DNA of 64,000 nt, from positions 1 to 64,000 of the forward strand of contig CAJTHM010000021.1 of NCBI GenBank assembly GCA_910576125.1. The letters run 5' to 3'. Positions 41,129-48,513 of the stretch are shown piece by piece. This stretch comes from Lachnospiraceae bacterium. GTDB lineage: Bacteria > Bacillota > Clostridia > Lachnospirales > Lachnospiraceae. The position numbers and the translations under genes are program-made. The notes under the pieces were generated by a model that was given only the letters and a program-made list of their open reading frames with translations, made no database searches and was not told the origin of the DNA. Every line of letters starts with the position of its first letter. The stretch's first letter is position 1.

Positions 41129-42217
41129 ATGATTTCAAGTCAGACGATTCAGACCAGTATAGATGAACTGAAAGCTATCACGAAAGTGGATTTATGTGTC
41201 TATGACCTTTCGGGCACGCCGGTGGCATCCACGACGACACAGCTTGACATTACCGCGGATTTGGTCAGTGGATTTGCATATTCCCCTGCAGACAGCCAGG
41301 TGATTGGCGCCCATCATCTGCTGAAGATTATGGACGAGGGAGAGCTTCTGTACATTTTGGTTGCAAAAGGGTCCGGCGAGGATGTATACATGGTAGGGAA
41401 GATTGCAGTGTGCCAGCTGCAGAATCTTATCATCGCATATAAGGAGAGATTCGACAGGAACAATTTCTTTCAGAATCTCCTGCTGGACAACCTGCTTCTG
41501 GTGGATATCTACAACAGGGCCAAGAAGCTTCACATAGAAGTGGCAGTGCCCAGGGCGGTCTTCCTGGTGGAGACCAAGCTGGAGAAGGACGGCGTGGTGA
41601 TGGAGCTTCTTAAGGGGATGTTCTCCAGCCATGCCGGAGATTATATCACGGCGGTGGACGAGAGCAGCGTCATCCTGATTAAGGCGCTGGAGCCGGATTA
41701 TACCAATGACACGCTGCTTGAGGTGGCGGATGTCATCGTGGATATGATGAACGCTGAGGCTATGCTGAACGTGAAAGTGGCTATCGGCACGGTGGTTCAG
41801 GAGCTGAAAGATGTGTCCAAATCCTACAAAGAGGCAAAGATGGCATTGGATGTGGGCAAGATATTCTACGCGGAGAAGAATGTGGTGGCGTATAATACGC
41901 TGGGCATCGGACGGTTGATATATCAGCTGCCGGTGAACCTGTGCAGGATTTTCATCGACGAGATCTTTGGCGACAATGTGCCCTATGATCTGGACGATGA
42001 GACCCTTACCACAATCAATAAGTTTTTTGAGAACAACCTGAATGTGTCCGAGACCTCCAGGCAGCTGTTCGTGCACAGGAATACGCTGGTGTACCGTATC
42101 GAGAAGCTTCAGAAGAGCATGGGGCTGGATTTACGCAATTTCGATGATGCATTGACGTTCAAGATCGCGCTGATGGTAGTGAATTACATGAAATATCTGG
42201 ACAGCATTGATTATTAA
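41129..42217 (+). CDS. PucR/CdaR-like transcriptional regulator
   Basis: A 362-residue regulator with an N-terminal sensor-like domain (about 1-110, KVDLCVYDLSGTPVAS), a central domain, and the C-terminal PucR-type helix-turn-helix (FFENNLNVSETSRQLFVHRNTLVYRIEKL, about 300-340). Members respond to sugar acids, purines or other metabolites. As it lies after the sugar importer ATPase, a role in carbohydrate response is likely but unproven. ATG 41129 follows GGGAGA at 4 bases. A longer frame to 41099 has no good site. Confidence 0.82.
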   Translation: MISSQTIQTSIDELKAITKVDLCVYDLSGTPVASTTTQLDITADLVSGFAYSPADSQVIGAHHLLKIMDEGELLYILVAKGSGEDVYMVGKIAVCQLQNLIIAYKERFDRNNFFQNLLLDNLLLVDIYNRAKKLHIEVAVPRAVFLVETKLEKDGVVMELLKGMFSSHAGDYITAVDESSVILIKALEPDYTNDTLLEVADVIVDMMNAEAMLNVKVAIGTVVQELKDVSKSYKEAKMALDVGKIFYAEKNVVAYNTLGIGRLIYQLPVNLCRIFIDEIFGDNVPYDLDDETLTTINKFFENNLNVSETSRQLFVHRNTLVYRIEKLQKSMGLDLRNFDDALTFKIALMVVNYMKYLDSIDY

Positions 42218-42219
42218 GA

Positions 42220-42295
42220 ATCCGTAGGATTCTTTGGGATCCGTAGGATTCTTTGGGATCCTCAGGATTCTTTGGAGTCCGCAGGATTCCATGAC
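42220..42295. repeat. Four tandem 19-bp repeats
   Basis: Units at 42220-42238, 42239-42257, 42258-42276 and 42277-42295 follow ATCCGTAGGATTCTTTGGG with increasing divergence in the third and fourth. Each unit contains the small palindrome ATCC-GTA-GGAT, so every unit can form its own mini-hairpin. They sit 3 bases after the regulator stop codon. Confidence 0.85.
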
Positions 42296-42409
42296 ATCTT
42301 GGGACGAGATTTGCCCGATTAGGAATAAGTGAGACAACCCTCCGAATATATTGAATGGAGAAGCCATCTTTGGATGGAAGAGACCATCAATAGATTCGGG
42401 GGATTTTTT

Positions 42410-43954
42410 ATGTTGTATGAGAAGAAAGTGAAGTATCTGGATTACTATGAGGGGGGAATGCGTGTCAGAGGAGGCGGCTTTGCAAAGCTGGAAGTGAGGG
42501 ACGGGACGCTGCGGATGGAACTGTTGGTGACCGGGCTGCACCATACGGATACTTTCGCCCGGGATGTGGTGCTCTGCGGCACAGGGCGGGAGGAAGCTGC
42601 CGGAAAGATAGAGATTGCGGCAGGAAGAGGGAAGTTTGGGCATTTGTGGAGGAATCTGGAGGATATCGGCGGCACGGGGATAGGCTATGAGGAACTTAGC
42701 GGGATTCGCGTTCCGCTGGGGGGAGGGAGAGAGATTTCCGGCAAATGGCAGGGGAGACCGCAAGAGAAGAGGGAGATTAGGCGGCAGGAGGAGAGAGAGG
42801 CCGGGCAGCAGGAGAGAAAAGAAAGCAGCGGGCAGAAACGGGAGGCCGTCGGATTGGAAAAGGACGGCCTTAGCCAAACAGCAGATGATGCTGAGAAAGC
42901 TATATTTTCAGAGGACATGGGCGGAGGCAGCGTGACTGGGGGGATAGCAGAGACAGGAAGAGATGAGGCGGCTTTTTCTGGAGATGTAATCGGAAATGGA
43001 AGAGCTGCGGAAGATAGCCTTGCGGAAGAGGCGAATCATGAAAAATTTGTCGAAAATGCAGCAGTCAGGAAAAGCCGGGCTATAGGGGAGGCGATTGAGG
43101 AGGATACTGTGCCGGCAGACGTGGAGAGAACAAAGGCTGACCTGCGCAGAGCGGAAAAGAGCCCGATGAAGAATTCTGCAAGAGACGGCACACAAAGACG
43201 AAACGGAACCGAACTGCAGGGCAGCAGCTTGGAGGATACGGCAGGCAGAATGGGAAATGCAGCAGGCCGCATAGGAAATACGGCATACGGCACGAGAAAT
43301 GCAGCAGGCCGCATGGAAAGAGGCTGGGAGAAGAGCGAGGGTATGGCAGAGGGTATGCGACGTACAAAAAGGAACGGCTACAGAGAGCCGACTTTGTCTG
43401 GCCGTCAGGAGACTGACAAGAAGAGGGCGGACGACAAACTCGGAGGAACATCCGCGGACTGGAAAAGTCGCAGCGCCGGGAGAGAAGCCAGGGAAATAGT
43501 GGACCGTGTCAACAATTCCGGAAAAAGGGCTGCGGAACGGGAAGACCGCGAGAGGAGGCAAAGCGCAAATTCCGCAGAGTCCCGGAAAAAGCCGGTGAAG
43601 CTTATGGAGGACAAGTGGTCACAGCTCTGGGCAATCTATCCGCACATCCGCCCCTTTCAGGACGCGCGGGAGTATATTTCCTTAGGCCCTTCTGATTTCG
43701 TGCTGTTCCCGGAGGCTTCCTATAAGTCTGTGAACAACAGCTTCCTGCTCCACGGCTATTACAATTATCAGCATCTTCTTCTGGCCAGAGTAGAGCAAAA
43801 AGGAGAGTACGCCTATTACATAGGGGTGCCGGGAAATTTCTACGAAAAGGAAAAGCAGGTAGCCATCATGTTCGGATTCGAGAGCTTTGAATGCGCCGAG
43901 GAACCTGCGCAGCCCGGGGATTTCGGATATTATATGATGCGGACGGAAATCTGA
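42410..43954 (+). CDS. DUF6128-like protein with a long disordered centre
   Basis: A 514-residue protein with conserved ends and a disordered, strongly charged middle (about 110-400, with repeats like AGRIGNTAYGTRNAAGRM). The start (MLYEKKVKYLDYYEGGMRVR, then GFAKLEVRDGTLRMELLVTG) and the end (LWAIYPHIRPFQDAREYISL, HGYYNYQHLLLARVE, YYIGVPGNFYEKEKQVAIMFGF) agree with what I recall of DUF6128 in Lachnospiraceae. The function is unknown. GGGGGA precedes ATG 42410. Confidence 0.65.
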   Translation: MLYEKKVKYLDYYEGGMRVRGGGFAKLEVRDGTLRMELLVTGLHHTDTFARDVVLCGTGREEAAGKIEIAAGRGKFGHLWRNLEDIGGTGIGYEELSGIRVPLGGGREISGKWQGRPQEKREIRRQEEREAGQQERKESSGQKREAVGLEKDGLSQTADDAEKAIFSEDMGGGSVTGGIAETGRDEAAFSGDVIGNGRAAEDSLAEEANHEKFVENAAVRKSRAIGEAIEEDTVPADVERTKADLRRAEKSPMKNSARDGTQRRNGTELQGSSLEDTAGRMGNAAGRIGNTAYGTRNAAGRMERGWEKSEGMAEGMRRTKRNGYREPTLSGRQETDKKRADDKLGGTSADWKSRSAGREAREIVDRVNNSGKRAAEREDRERRQSANSAESRKKPVKLMEDKWSQLWAIYPHIRPFQDAREYISLGPSDFVLFPEASYKSVNNSFLLHGYYNYQHLLLARVEQKGEYAYYIGVPGNFYEKEKQVAIMFGFESFECAEEPAQPGDFGYYMMRTEI

Positions 43955-43962
43955 CATAAAAA

Positions 43963-44901
43963 CTAAAGCCCCTCGCCGTTGAAAGCCGGAATAAAGCTTT
44001 CCGCAGCCGTGCCGCCCTCCTGCATGTAGCCCGTCTCGATGCCGATTCTGTCCGCGAAATCCAGCACCCGGGCATACTCCTCCTCTGTCACCGGACGAAG
44101 CAGCGGAGAGTGGGCAAGTTCCGGAATCTGCTTCAGATGTTCCAGAGGGGTATACTGGTTCATGATACTGACATAGATGTCATTTCCGTATGTGTCATGG
44201 AGATGGCGCAGCACCCTCTTGGAATCCCCCGCGCAGCCGGGGAGCAGCAGATGGCGTACAATGACGCCTTTTTTCATCAGCCCGCTGTCCGGGGACAGGA
44301 CAGGTCTGCCCACCTGCCGGAACATCTCCGCAATCGCCGCCGCAGCCTTTTCAAAATAGTCCGGGGCATGGGAATAAAGGGCGGAAATCCGGGGGGAATG
44401 GTACTTTAAATCCGGCAAATAGATGTCCACAAGCCCCTCCAGCATGCGCAGGGAAGAGACTTCCTCATAGCCGGAACTATTGTATACCACAGGAAGGGAG
44501 AGCCCCTCTTTCTTGGCCATGGAAAGGGCCAGAGAGATTTGGGGCAGGAAATGGCCGGCTGTGACCAGATTGATATTGACGGCCCCTTTGCCCTGAAGCT
44601 CCAGAAAAATCCGGGCCAGCCGTTCCAGGGACAGGGGGCGTCCGCTTTTCCCCAGGGCGATATCATGATTCTGGCAGAAGACACACTGCAGGCTGCAGCC
44701 GGAGAAGAACACCGCGCCGGATCCGCGGCTGCCGCAGATGCAGGGCTCCTCCCAGAAATGCAGGGCGGCCCTGGCCGCGGCGATTTCGGCACCCTGGCCG
44801 CAGAAGCCTGTTTTTCCCGAAAACCGGTCTGCATGGCAGCGTCTGGGGCAGAGGGCGCAGTCCTGCATTATCCGATTGACTGTCTTAAGGGCCATTTCCA
44901 T
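43963..44901 (-). CDS. Radical SAM protein (PflA-like activase family)
   Basis: A 312-residue radical SAM enzyme with the cluster motif C69-x3-C73-x2-C76 (GCSLQCVFCQN) for the 4Fe-4S cluster that splits SAM. A second set of cysteines (C15, C18, C22, C34) precedes it. This pattern, with DLKYHSP and VIVRHLLLPGC, is that of the pyruvate formate-lyase activase-like family with unknown target. The GGAGATGC box lies before ATG 44901. No partner glycyl radical enzyme is near. It is convergent with the DUF6128-like gene. Confidence 0.87.
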   Translation of the reverse strand: MEMALKTVNRIMQDCALCPRRCHADRFSGKTGFCGQGAEIAAARAALHFWEEPCICGSRGSGAVFFSGCSLQCVFCQNHDIALGKSGRPLSLERLARIFLELQGKGAVNINLVTAGHFLPQISLALSMAKKEGLSLPVVYNSSGYEEVSSLRMLEGLVDIYLPDLKYHSPRISALYSHAPDYFEKAAAAIAEMFRQVGRPVLSPDSGLMKKGVIVRHLLLPGCAGDSKRVLRHLHDTYGNDIYVSIMNQYTPLEHLKQIPELAHSPLLRPVTEEEYARVLDFADRIGIETGYMQEGGTAAESFIPAFNGEGL

Positions 44902-44988
44902 AAGCGCATCTCCTTCATCTTCTCTAAAGGTCTATGGGTCATATCTTATTTTCTGCCGGGAATAACTTTCCCATTCTGCCATGTACGC

Positions 44989-45151
44989 AAAAACCGCACC
45001 CCTTCAAGGCCGGTACAGCTCCACCCGGCTGCCTTGCGGCACATGAGAGGTTCCGTTTAGTGCTGCTTTGTTCCCAACCTGACACGATTCACGGATTCCC
45101 ATTGCGCAAGACCGAATTTCATCACTGTACCGAACCTTGAAGAGGTACGGC
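44989..45151 (-). ncRNA. ffs: Signal recognition particle RNA
   Basis: On the minus strand a ~163-nt RNA folds into one long rod. Its end helix is formed by CCGTACCTCTTCAAGG with CCTTGAAGGGGTGCGG, plus CGGTACAG with CTGTACCG. Inner helices follow (GTCTTGCG with CGCAAGGC; TCCGT with ACGGA). The tip has the invariant SRP domain IV: TCAGG on one side, AGCAGC on the other, joined by TTG-GGAA-CAA with a GGAA tetraloop (45062-45084). It ends in a T-run. It lacks a visible Alu domain, so it is of the shorter type. It binds Ffh and targets membrane proteins. A consensus promoter lies upstream. Confidence 0.92.
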
Positions 45152-45157
45152 ATTTTC

Positions 45158-45186
45158 AGTATAGCCGAAGCTGAGAGGGTTGTCAA
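45158..45186 (-). promoter_or_regulatory. Consensus promoter of the SRP RNA gene
   Basis: On the minus strand TTGACA (45186-45181) and TATACT (45163-45158) are 17 bases apart. The first transcribed base would be near 45151, exactly where the RNA helix starts. This fits a strongly expressed stable RNA. Confidence 0.85.
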
Positions 45187-45347
45187 GGATAAAATTTTTC
45201 AGCCAGGGCTGTTTCAGAAAGTTTTCCAGCCTGCTCCCGGCTCCTCTTTCCATCCGGTTTCTGTTGACTTTTCGGGTTCGATAAAGTAAGCTGTTAGTAT
45301 AGCATTTGGAAAACAATATTTACCAAATGAGAAAAGAGGAGTCGGAA

Positions 45348-45785
45348 ATGATTTTTGAGGATATGGACAGAATCGTGTTCGCCGGCGATTCAGTGACGGA
45401 TATGGGCAGCGCCCAGCCGGTGGGAGAGGGGCTGTTTGAAAACCTGGGCATGGGGTATGTGCGGATTATCGATAATTTACTGGCGGCCTGCTATCCGGAG
45501 CGGAAAATCCGGGTGACGAATTCCGGAGTCTCCGGCAACACCAGCCGCGATTTGCTGGCAAGGTTCCAGAGCGATGTGGTGGACCTGAAGCCGGACTGGG
45601 TCTCCATCTGCATCGGCATCAACGATGTATGGAGGCAGTATGAGGATTACTGCAAGATACGTCATTCTGCTTTTATCGCCTGGGACAGAGTGCATCCCAA
45701 CCGGGTAGGGGCCACGCTGATGGCCAGGGCATTTCTGGAAAAATGCGAATTTGACTATAATCATGGAAACGGAGAGGTTCACTGA
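45348..45785 (+). CDS. SGNH-hydrolase family protein with an internal deletion
   Basis: A 145-residue protein of the SGNH/GDSL lipase-like family. Block I GDSVTDMGS (Ser), block II SGVSGNTSRDLL (Gly), block III GINDVW (Asn) and block V WDRVHPN (Asp, His) are all present, so the catalytic set remains. But only ~15 residues separate blocks III and V, where family members of ~210 residues have about 75. I infer an in-frame deletion around QYEDYCKIRHS. Activity is doubtful. GAGGAG lies before ATG 45348. Confidence 0.8.
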   Translation: MIFEDMDRIVFAGDSVTDMGSAQPVGEGLFENLGMGYVRIIDNLLAACYPERKIRVTNSGVSGNTSRDLLARFQSDVVDLKPDWVSICIGINDVWRQYEDYCKIRHSAFIAWDRVHPNRVGATLMARAFLEKCEFDYNHGNGEVH

Positions 45786-45890
45786 AATCCCGGCTGTGGG
45801 GATAGGGGAATTTCATCCGGGGAGAACAGGCAGCAGAGGAGAGACAGAAAATATCGTAAGGAACGCGGTAAAGAGAGGAGACAGGAAATC

Positions 45891-46391
45891 ATGAACAAAA
45901 GCGCATTTTATCAATTATCTTACGGAGTCTATGTAGTCAGCACCTGGGACAAGGGCAGGGCCACCGGCTGCACGGCCAACAGCGCCATGCAGATTACTTC
46001 CGAGCCCGCCACGATCGCGGTGAGCATCAACCATGACAACTACACCAACCAGTGCATCCAGGACACCGGGAAGTTCGCCATCTCCATCCTTGGCGAGAAT
46101 TCAAAGCCCGGCATCATAGGCACTTTCGGCTTCAAGAGCGGCAGGGACAACGACAAATTTGACGAAGTGGACTATGCCGTAAAGGGGTTTCTGCCGGTAG
46201 TGACCGATGCCTGCGCCTATATTACCTGCGAGGTCATCGACAAGATGGAGACCTCCACCCATACCGTATTTTTGGGAAAAGTGCTGGATGCGGACATCCT
46301 GAAGAAAGACACGCCTATGACCTATTCGTACTATCATAATGTAATCAAGGGGAAGAGCCCGAAGAACGCGCCTACTTATATAGCCGAGTAG
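45891..46391 (+). CDS. Flavin reductase family protein
   Basis: A 166-residue split-barrel flavoprotein with the FMN-binding block YGVYVVSTWDKGRATGCTAN and SINHDNYTNQCI. It resembles flavoredoxin and flavin reductase-like domains (HpaC/Flr). It would bind FMN and move electrons between NAD(P)H or ferredoxin and a partner such as rubredoxin or oxidoreductases, though the partner is not seen here. GGAGACAGG precedes its ATG. It is a stand-alone gene in front of the acyltransferase. Confidence 0.85.
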   Translation: MNKSAFYQLSYGVYVVSTWDKGRATGCTANSAMQITSEPATIAVSINHDNYTNQCIQDTGKFAISILGENSKPGIIGTFGFKSGRDNDKFDEVDYAVKGFLPVVTDACAYITCEVIDKMETSTHTVFLGKVLDADILKKDTPMTYSYYHNVIKGKSPKNAPTYIAE

Positions 46392-46484
46392 GCGGTAGAA
46401 CCGAGACAGCCGTGCGCTGAATTGAACTTCTCCTGGATGAAAAGGGGCGTCCCATAAAGGTACGGGATGTGATGAGGGGGTTAC

Positions 46485-47762
46485 ATGAAGATAAAGATAA
46501 AAGATATGGCGATTGAGGAGGTCCTGGCGCGCCCTGTGGGGCTCCACCGGAGCCCTGTGAGGCCTGCGCGGATTTTCCGGCTGCTGTTGAAGCTGCTGTC
46601 CCTGCCGGATTTGCGGGCCACACATTTCACCCACAGGGAAATCGGCATGGAGCGGCTGGGAAAGGGGGAGCCCTGCCTGATCCTGATGAACCACTCCAGC
46701 TTCATCGACCTGAAGATCGCGGCCGCCATCCTTTATCCCAGGCCGTTCAATATTGTGTGCACCTCCGACGGCTTTGTGGGGAAGAACTGGCTCATGCGGG
46801 CCATCGGCTGTATCCCCACGAAGAAATTTGTCACGGACATGGGACTGATGCGGGATATGCTGTTCGCGCTGAAAAAACTGAAAAGCAGCGTGCTGATGTT
46901 CCCGGAGGCCAGCTACAGCTTTGACGGCATGGCCACGCCCCTGCCGGACAGCCTGGGGAAATGCCTGAAGATACTGGGGGGCCCGGTGGTGATGATTCGC
47001 ACCTACGGCGCTTTTGCCAGAGATCCCCTGTACAATAACCTGAAGCTGCGGAAAGTGGACGTGTCCGCGGACATGGAATATCTTCTGTCCCCGGAGGAAA
47101 TCCGGAGCAAATCCGCGAAAGAACTGAATGCACTGATACAGGAGAAATTCTCCTTTGATAATTTCCGCTGGCAGCAGGAGAATGGAATCCGCATCGGGGA
47201 AGCTTTCCGGGCCGACTGCCTGAACCGGGTCCTGTACAAATGCCCTCACTGCGGCACGGAGGGGCAGATGCTGGGCCAGGGGAGCAGAATCCGCTGCGGG
47301 AACTGTGGGAAAGCCTATGAGCTGACGGAATATGGTTTCCTGGAGGCCGTGGAGGGAGAGACGGAGTTTCCGCATATTCCCGACTGGTACCGCTGGGAGC
47401 GGGATAGCGTGCGGAAAGAGCTGGAGGAAGGCACCTATCTGCTGGACGTGCCTGTGGATATCTGTATGATGGTGGATACGAAAAGCATCTATCGGGTGGG
47501 GAAGGGGCGGCTGCGCCACACGGCGGAGGGCTTTCGCCTGATTGGCTGCGATGGGAAACTGGACTATGCGCAGAAGCCAGGGGCTTCTTATAGTCTGTAT
47601 TCGGACTATTACTGGTACGAGGTGGGGGATGTGATCTGCATCGGCAATGGGGATGTGCTGTATTACTGCTTCCCCACAGAAGGCGGCGATGTGGTGGCCA
47701 AGACCAGGCTGGCCGCGGAAGAACTCTACAAGATGGGAAAGCAGGCCAGAAGAAAGGATTGA
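46485..47762 (+). CDS. Lysophospholipid acyltransferase-like protein fused to a zinc ribbon
   Basis: A 425-residue protein. Its N-terminal part (about 45-240) has the PlsC motifs NHSSFID (H70, D75) and FPEAS (139-143), so it should transfer an acyl chain to a lysophospholipid or similar acceptor. It is followed at about 252-285 by a CPHC/CGNC zinc ribbon and then a C-terminal beta-rich region of ~130 residues (YRVGKGRLRHTAEGFRLIG, YYWYEVGDVICIG). The last parts are unusual for PlsC. No signal or membrane helices are obvious. The function of the fusion is unknown. Confidence 0.8.
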   Translation: MKIKIKDMAIEEVLARPVGLHRSPVRPARIFRLLLKLLSLPDLRATHFTHREIGMERLGKGEPCLILMNHSSFIDLKIAAAILYPRPFNIVCTSDGFVGKNWLMRAIGCIPTKKFVTDMGLMRDMLFALKKLKSSVLMFPEASYSFDGMATPLPDSLGKCLKILGGPVVMIRTYGAFARDPLYNNLKLRKVDVSADMEYLLSPEEIRSKSAKELNALIQEKFSFDNFRWQQENGIRIGEAFRADCLNRVLYKCPHCGTEGQMLGQGSRIRCGNCGKAYELTEYGFLEAVEGETEFPHIPDWYRWERDSVRKELEEGTYLLDVPVDICMMVDTKSIYRVGKGRLRHTAEGFRLIGCDGKLDYAQKPGASYSLYSDYYWYEVGDVICIGNGDVLYYCFPTEGGDVVAKTRLAAEELYKMGKQARRKD

Positions 47763-47829
47763 CAGGAAAGCATTATCGGAGGAAGAAGTGTGCTCTGCAA
47801 AGGAGAGGCAGGGCTTCATCGGAGAGCGC

Positions 47830-48351
47830 CTAGGGCTTTTGGACATTTTCCGGAAGCTCGCGGCGCTTTTCCTTTTCCAGTTTATTCCGGGCCCGCAGAT
47901 TCGCGAAAAAGGTCTTCAGCATTGCGCTGCACTCCTGCTCCAGCACGCCCCTGGTGACAGCGGCCTGATGGTTGAACCGGGGCATCTCCAGGATATTCAG
48001 GACAGAGCCCCCGCAGCCGGCCTTTGGGTTCATGCAGCCCATGACCACCTCGGGAATCCGGGCCTGGATGATGGCCCCGGCGCACATCTGACAGGGCTCC
48101 AGGGTGATGTAGATGGCGCATTCCTCCAGCCGCCAGTCCCCGATATATTTGCTGGCCTTTTTGATGGCGGTGATTTCTGCGTGGGAGAGCGTATTTTTGT
48201 CTGTGTTGCGCCGGTTATAGCCCCGCCCGATGATTTTTCCTTCATGGACGATGACGCAGCCGATGGGCACCTCCCCCAGAGCCAGGGCTTTCTTAGCCTG
48301 CTTCAGGGCTTCTTTCATATATTTTTCCTGAATGCTCATGACAGTGGCCAT
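47830..48351 (-). CDS. tadA: tRNA-specific adenosine deaminase
   Basis: A 173-residue zinc deaminase with H57-A-E59 (SHAEITAI) and P86-C87-x2-C90 (EPCQMCAG), i.e. the zinc ligands and the proton-shuttling glutamate. GEVPIGCVIVHEGKIIGRGYNRR is the TadA signature. It turns A34 of tRNA-Arg(ACG) into inosine and is essential in most bacteria. GGAGAGGG precedes ATG 48351. A downstream ATG (48339, MSIQEKYM) is also possible. It is divergent from the rhamnosidase gene. Confidence 0.95.
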   Translation of the reverse strand: MATVMSIQEKYMKEALKQAKKALALGEVPIGCVIVHEGKIIGRGYNRRNTDKNTLSHAEITAIKKASKYIGDWRLEECAIYITLEPCQMCAGAIIQARIPEVVMGCMNPKAGCGGSVLNILEMPRFNHQAAVTRGVLEQECSAMLKTFFANLRARNKLEKEKRRELPENVQKP

Positions 48352-48406
48352 GTTTTCCCTCTCCTTTCCGGGTAAGCTTTTAATACAGTCAATTTAGAAA
48401 AAAGAG

Positions 48407-48435
48407 TTGACTTTCTCCTGAGATTCTATTATAAA
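48407..48435 (+). promoter_or_regulatory. Promoter of the rhamnosidase gene
   Basis: TTGACT (48407-48412) and TATAAA (48430-48435) with a 17-base spacer, about 70 bases before the ATG at 48514. Confidence 0.6.
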
Positions 48436-48513
48436 AATACTATAATAGCTAATTTCTGAAACGTCAAGGCCGGGAAATGGTTCACGATTCCTGTGGATGG
48501 AAAAGGAGAGAGT

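Noticed and set aside
42220..42295. CRISPR array
   Set aside because: The repeats are directly adjacent without spacers, so this is a simple tandem repeat.
43036..43561. Long frames on the opposite strand of the DUF6128-like gene
   Set aside because: They arise from the biased, charged composition of the real gene and have no starts with ribosome sites.
44938..45347. Protein-coding genes in the gap before the SGNH gene
   Set aside because: The frames there follow from the SRP RNA sequence; the RNA fold and promoter explain the region better.
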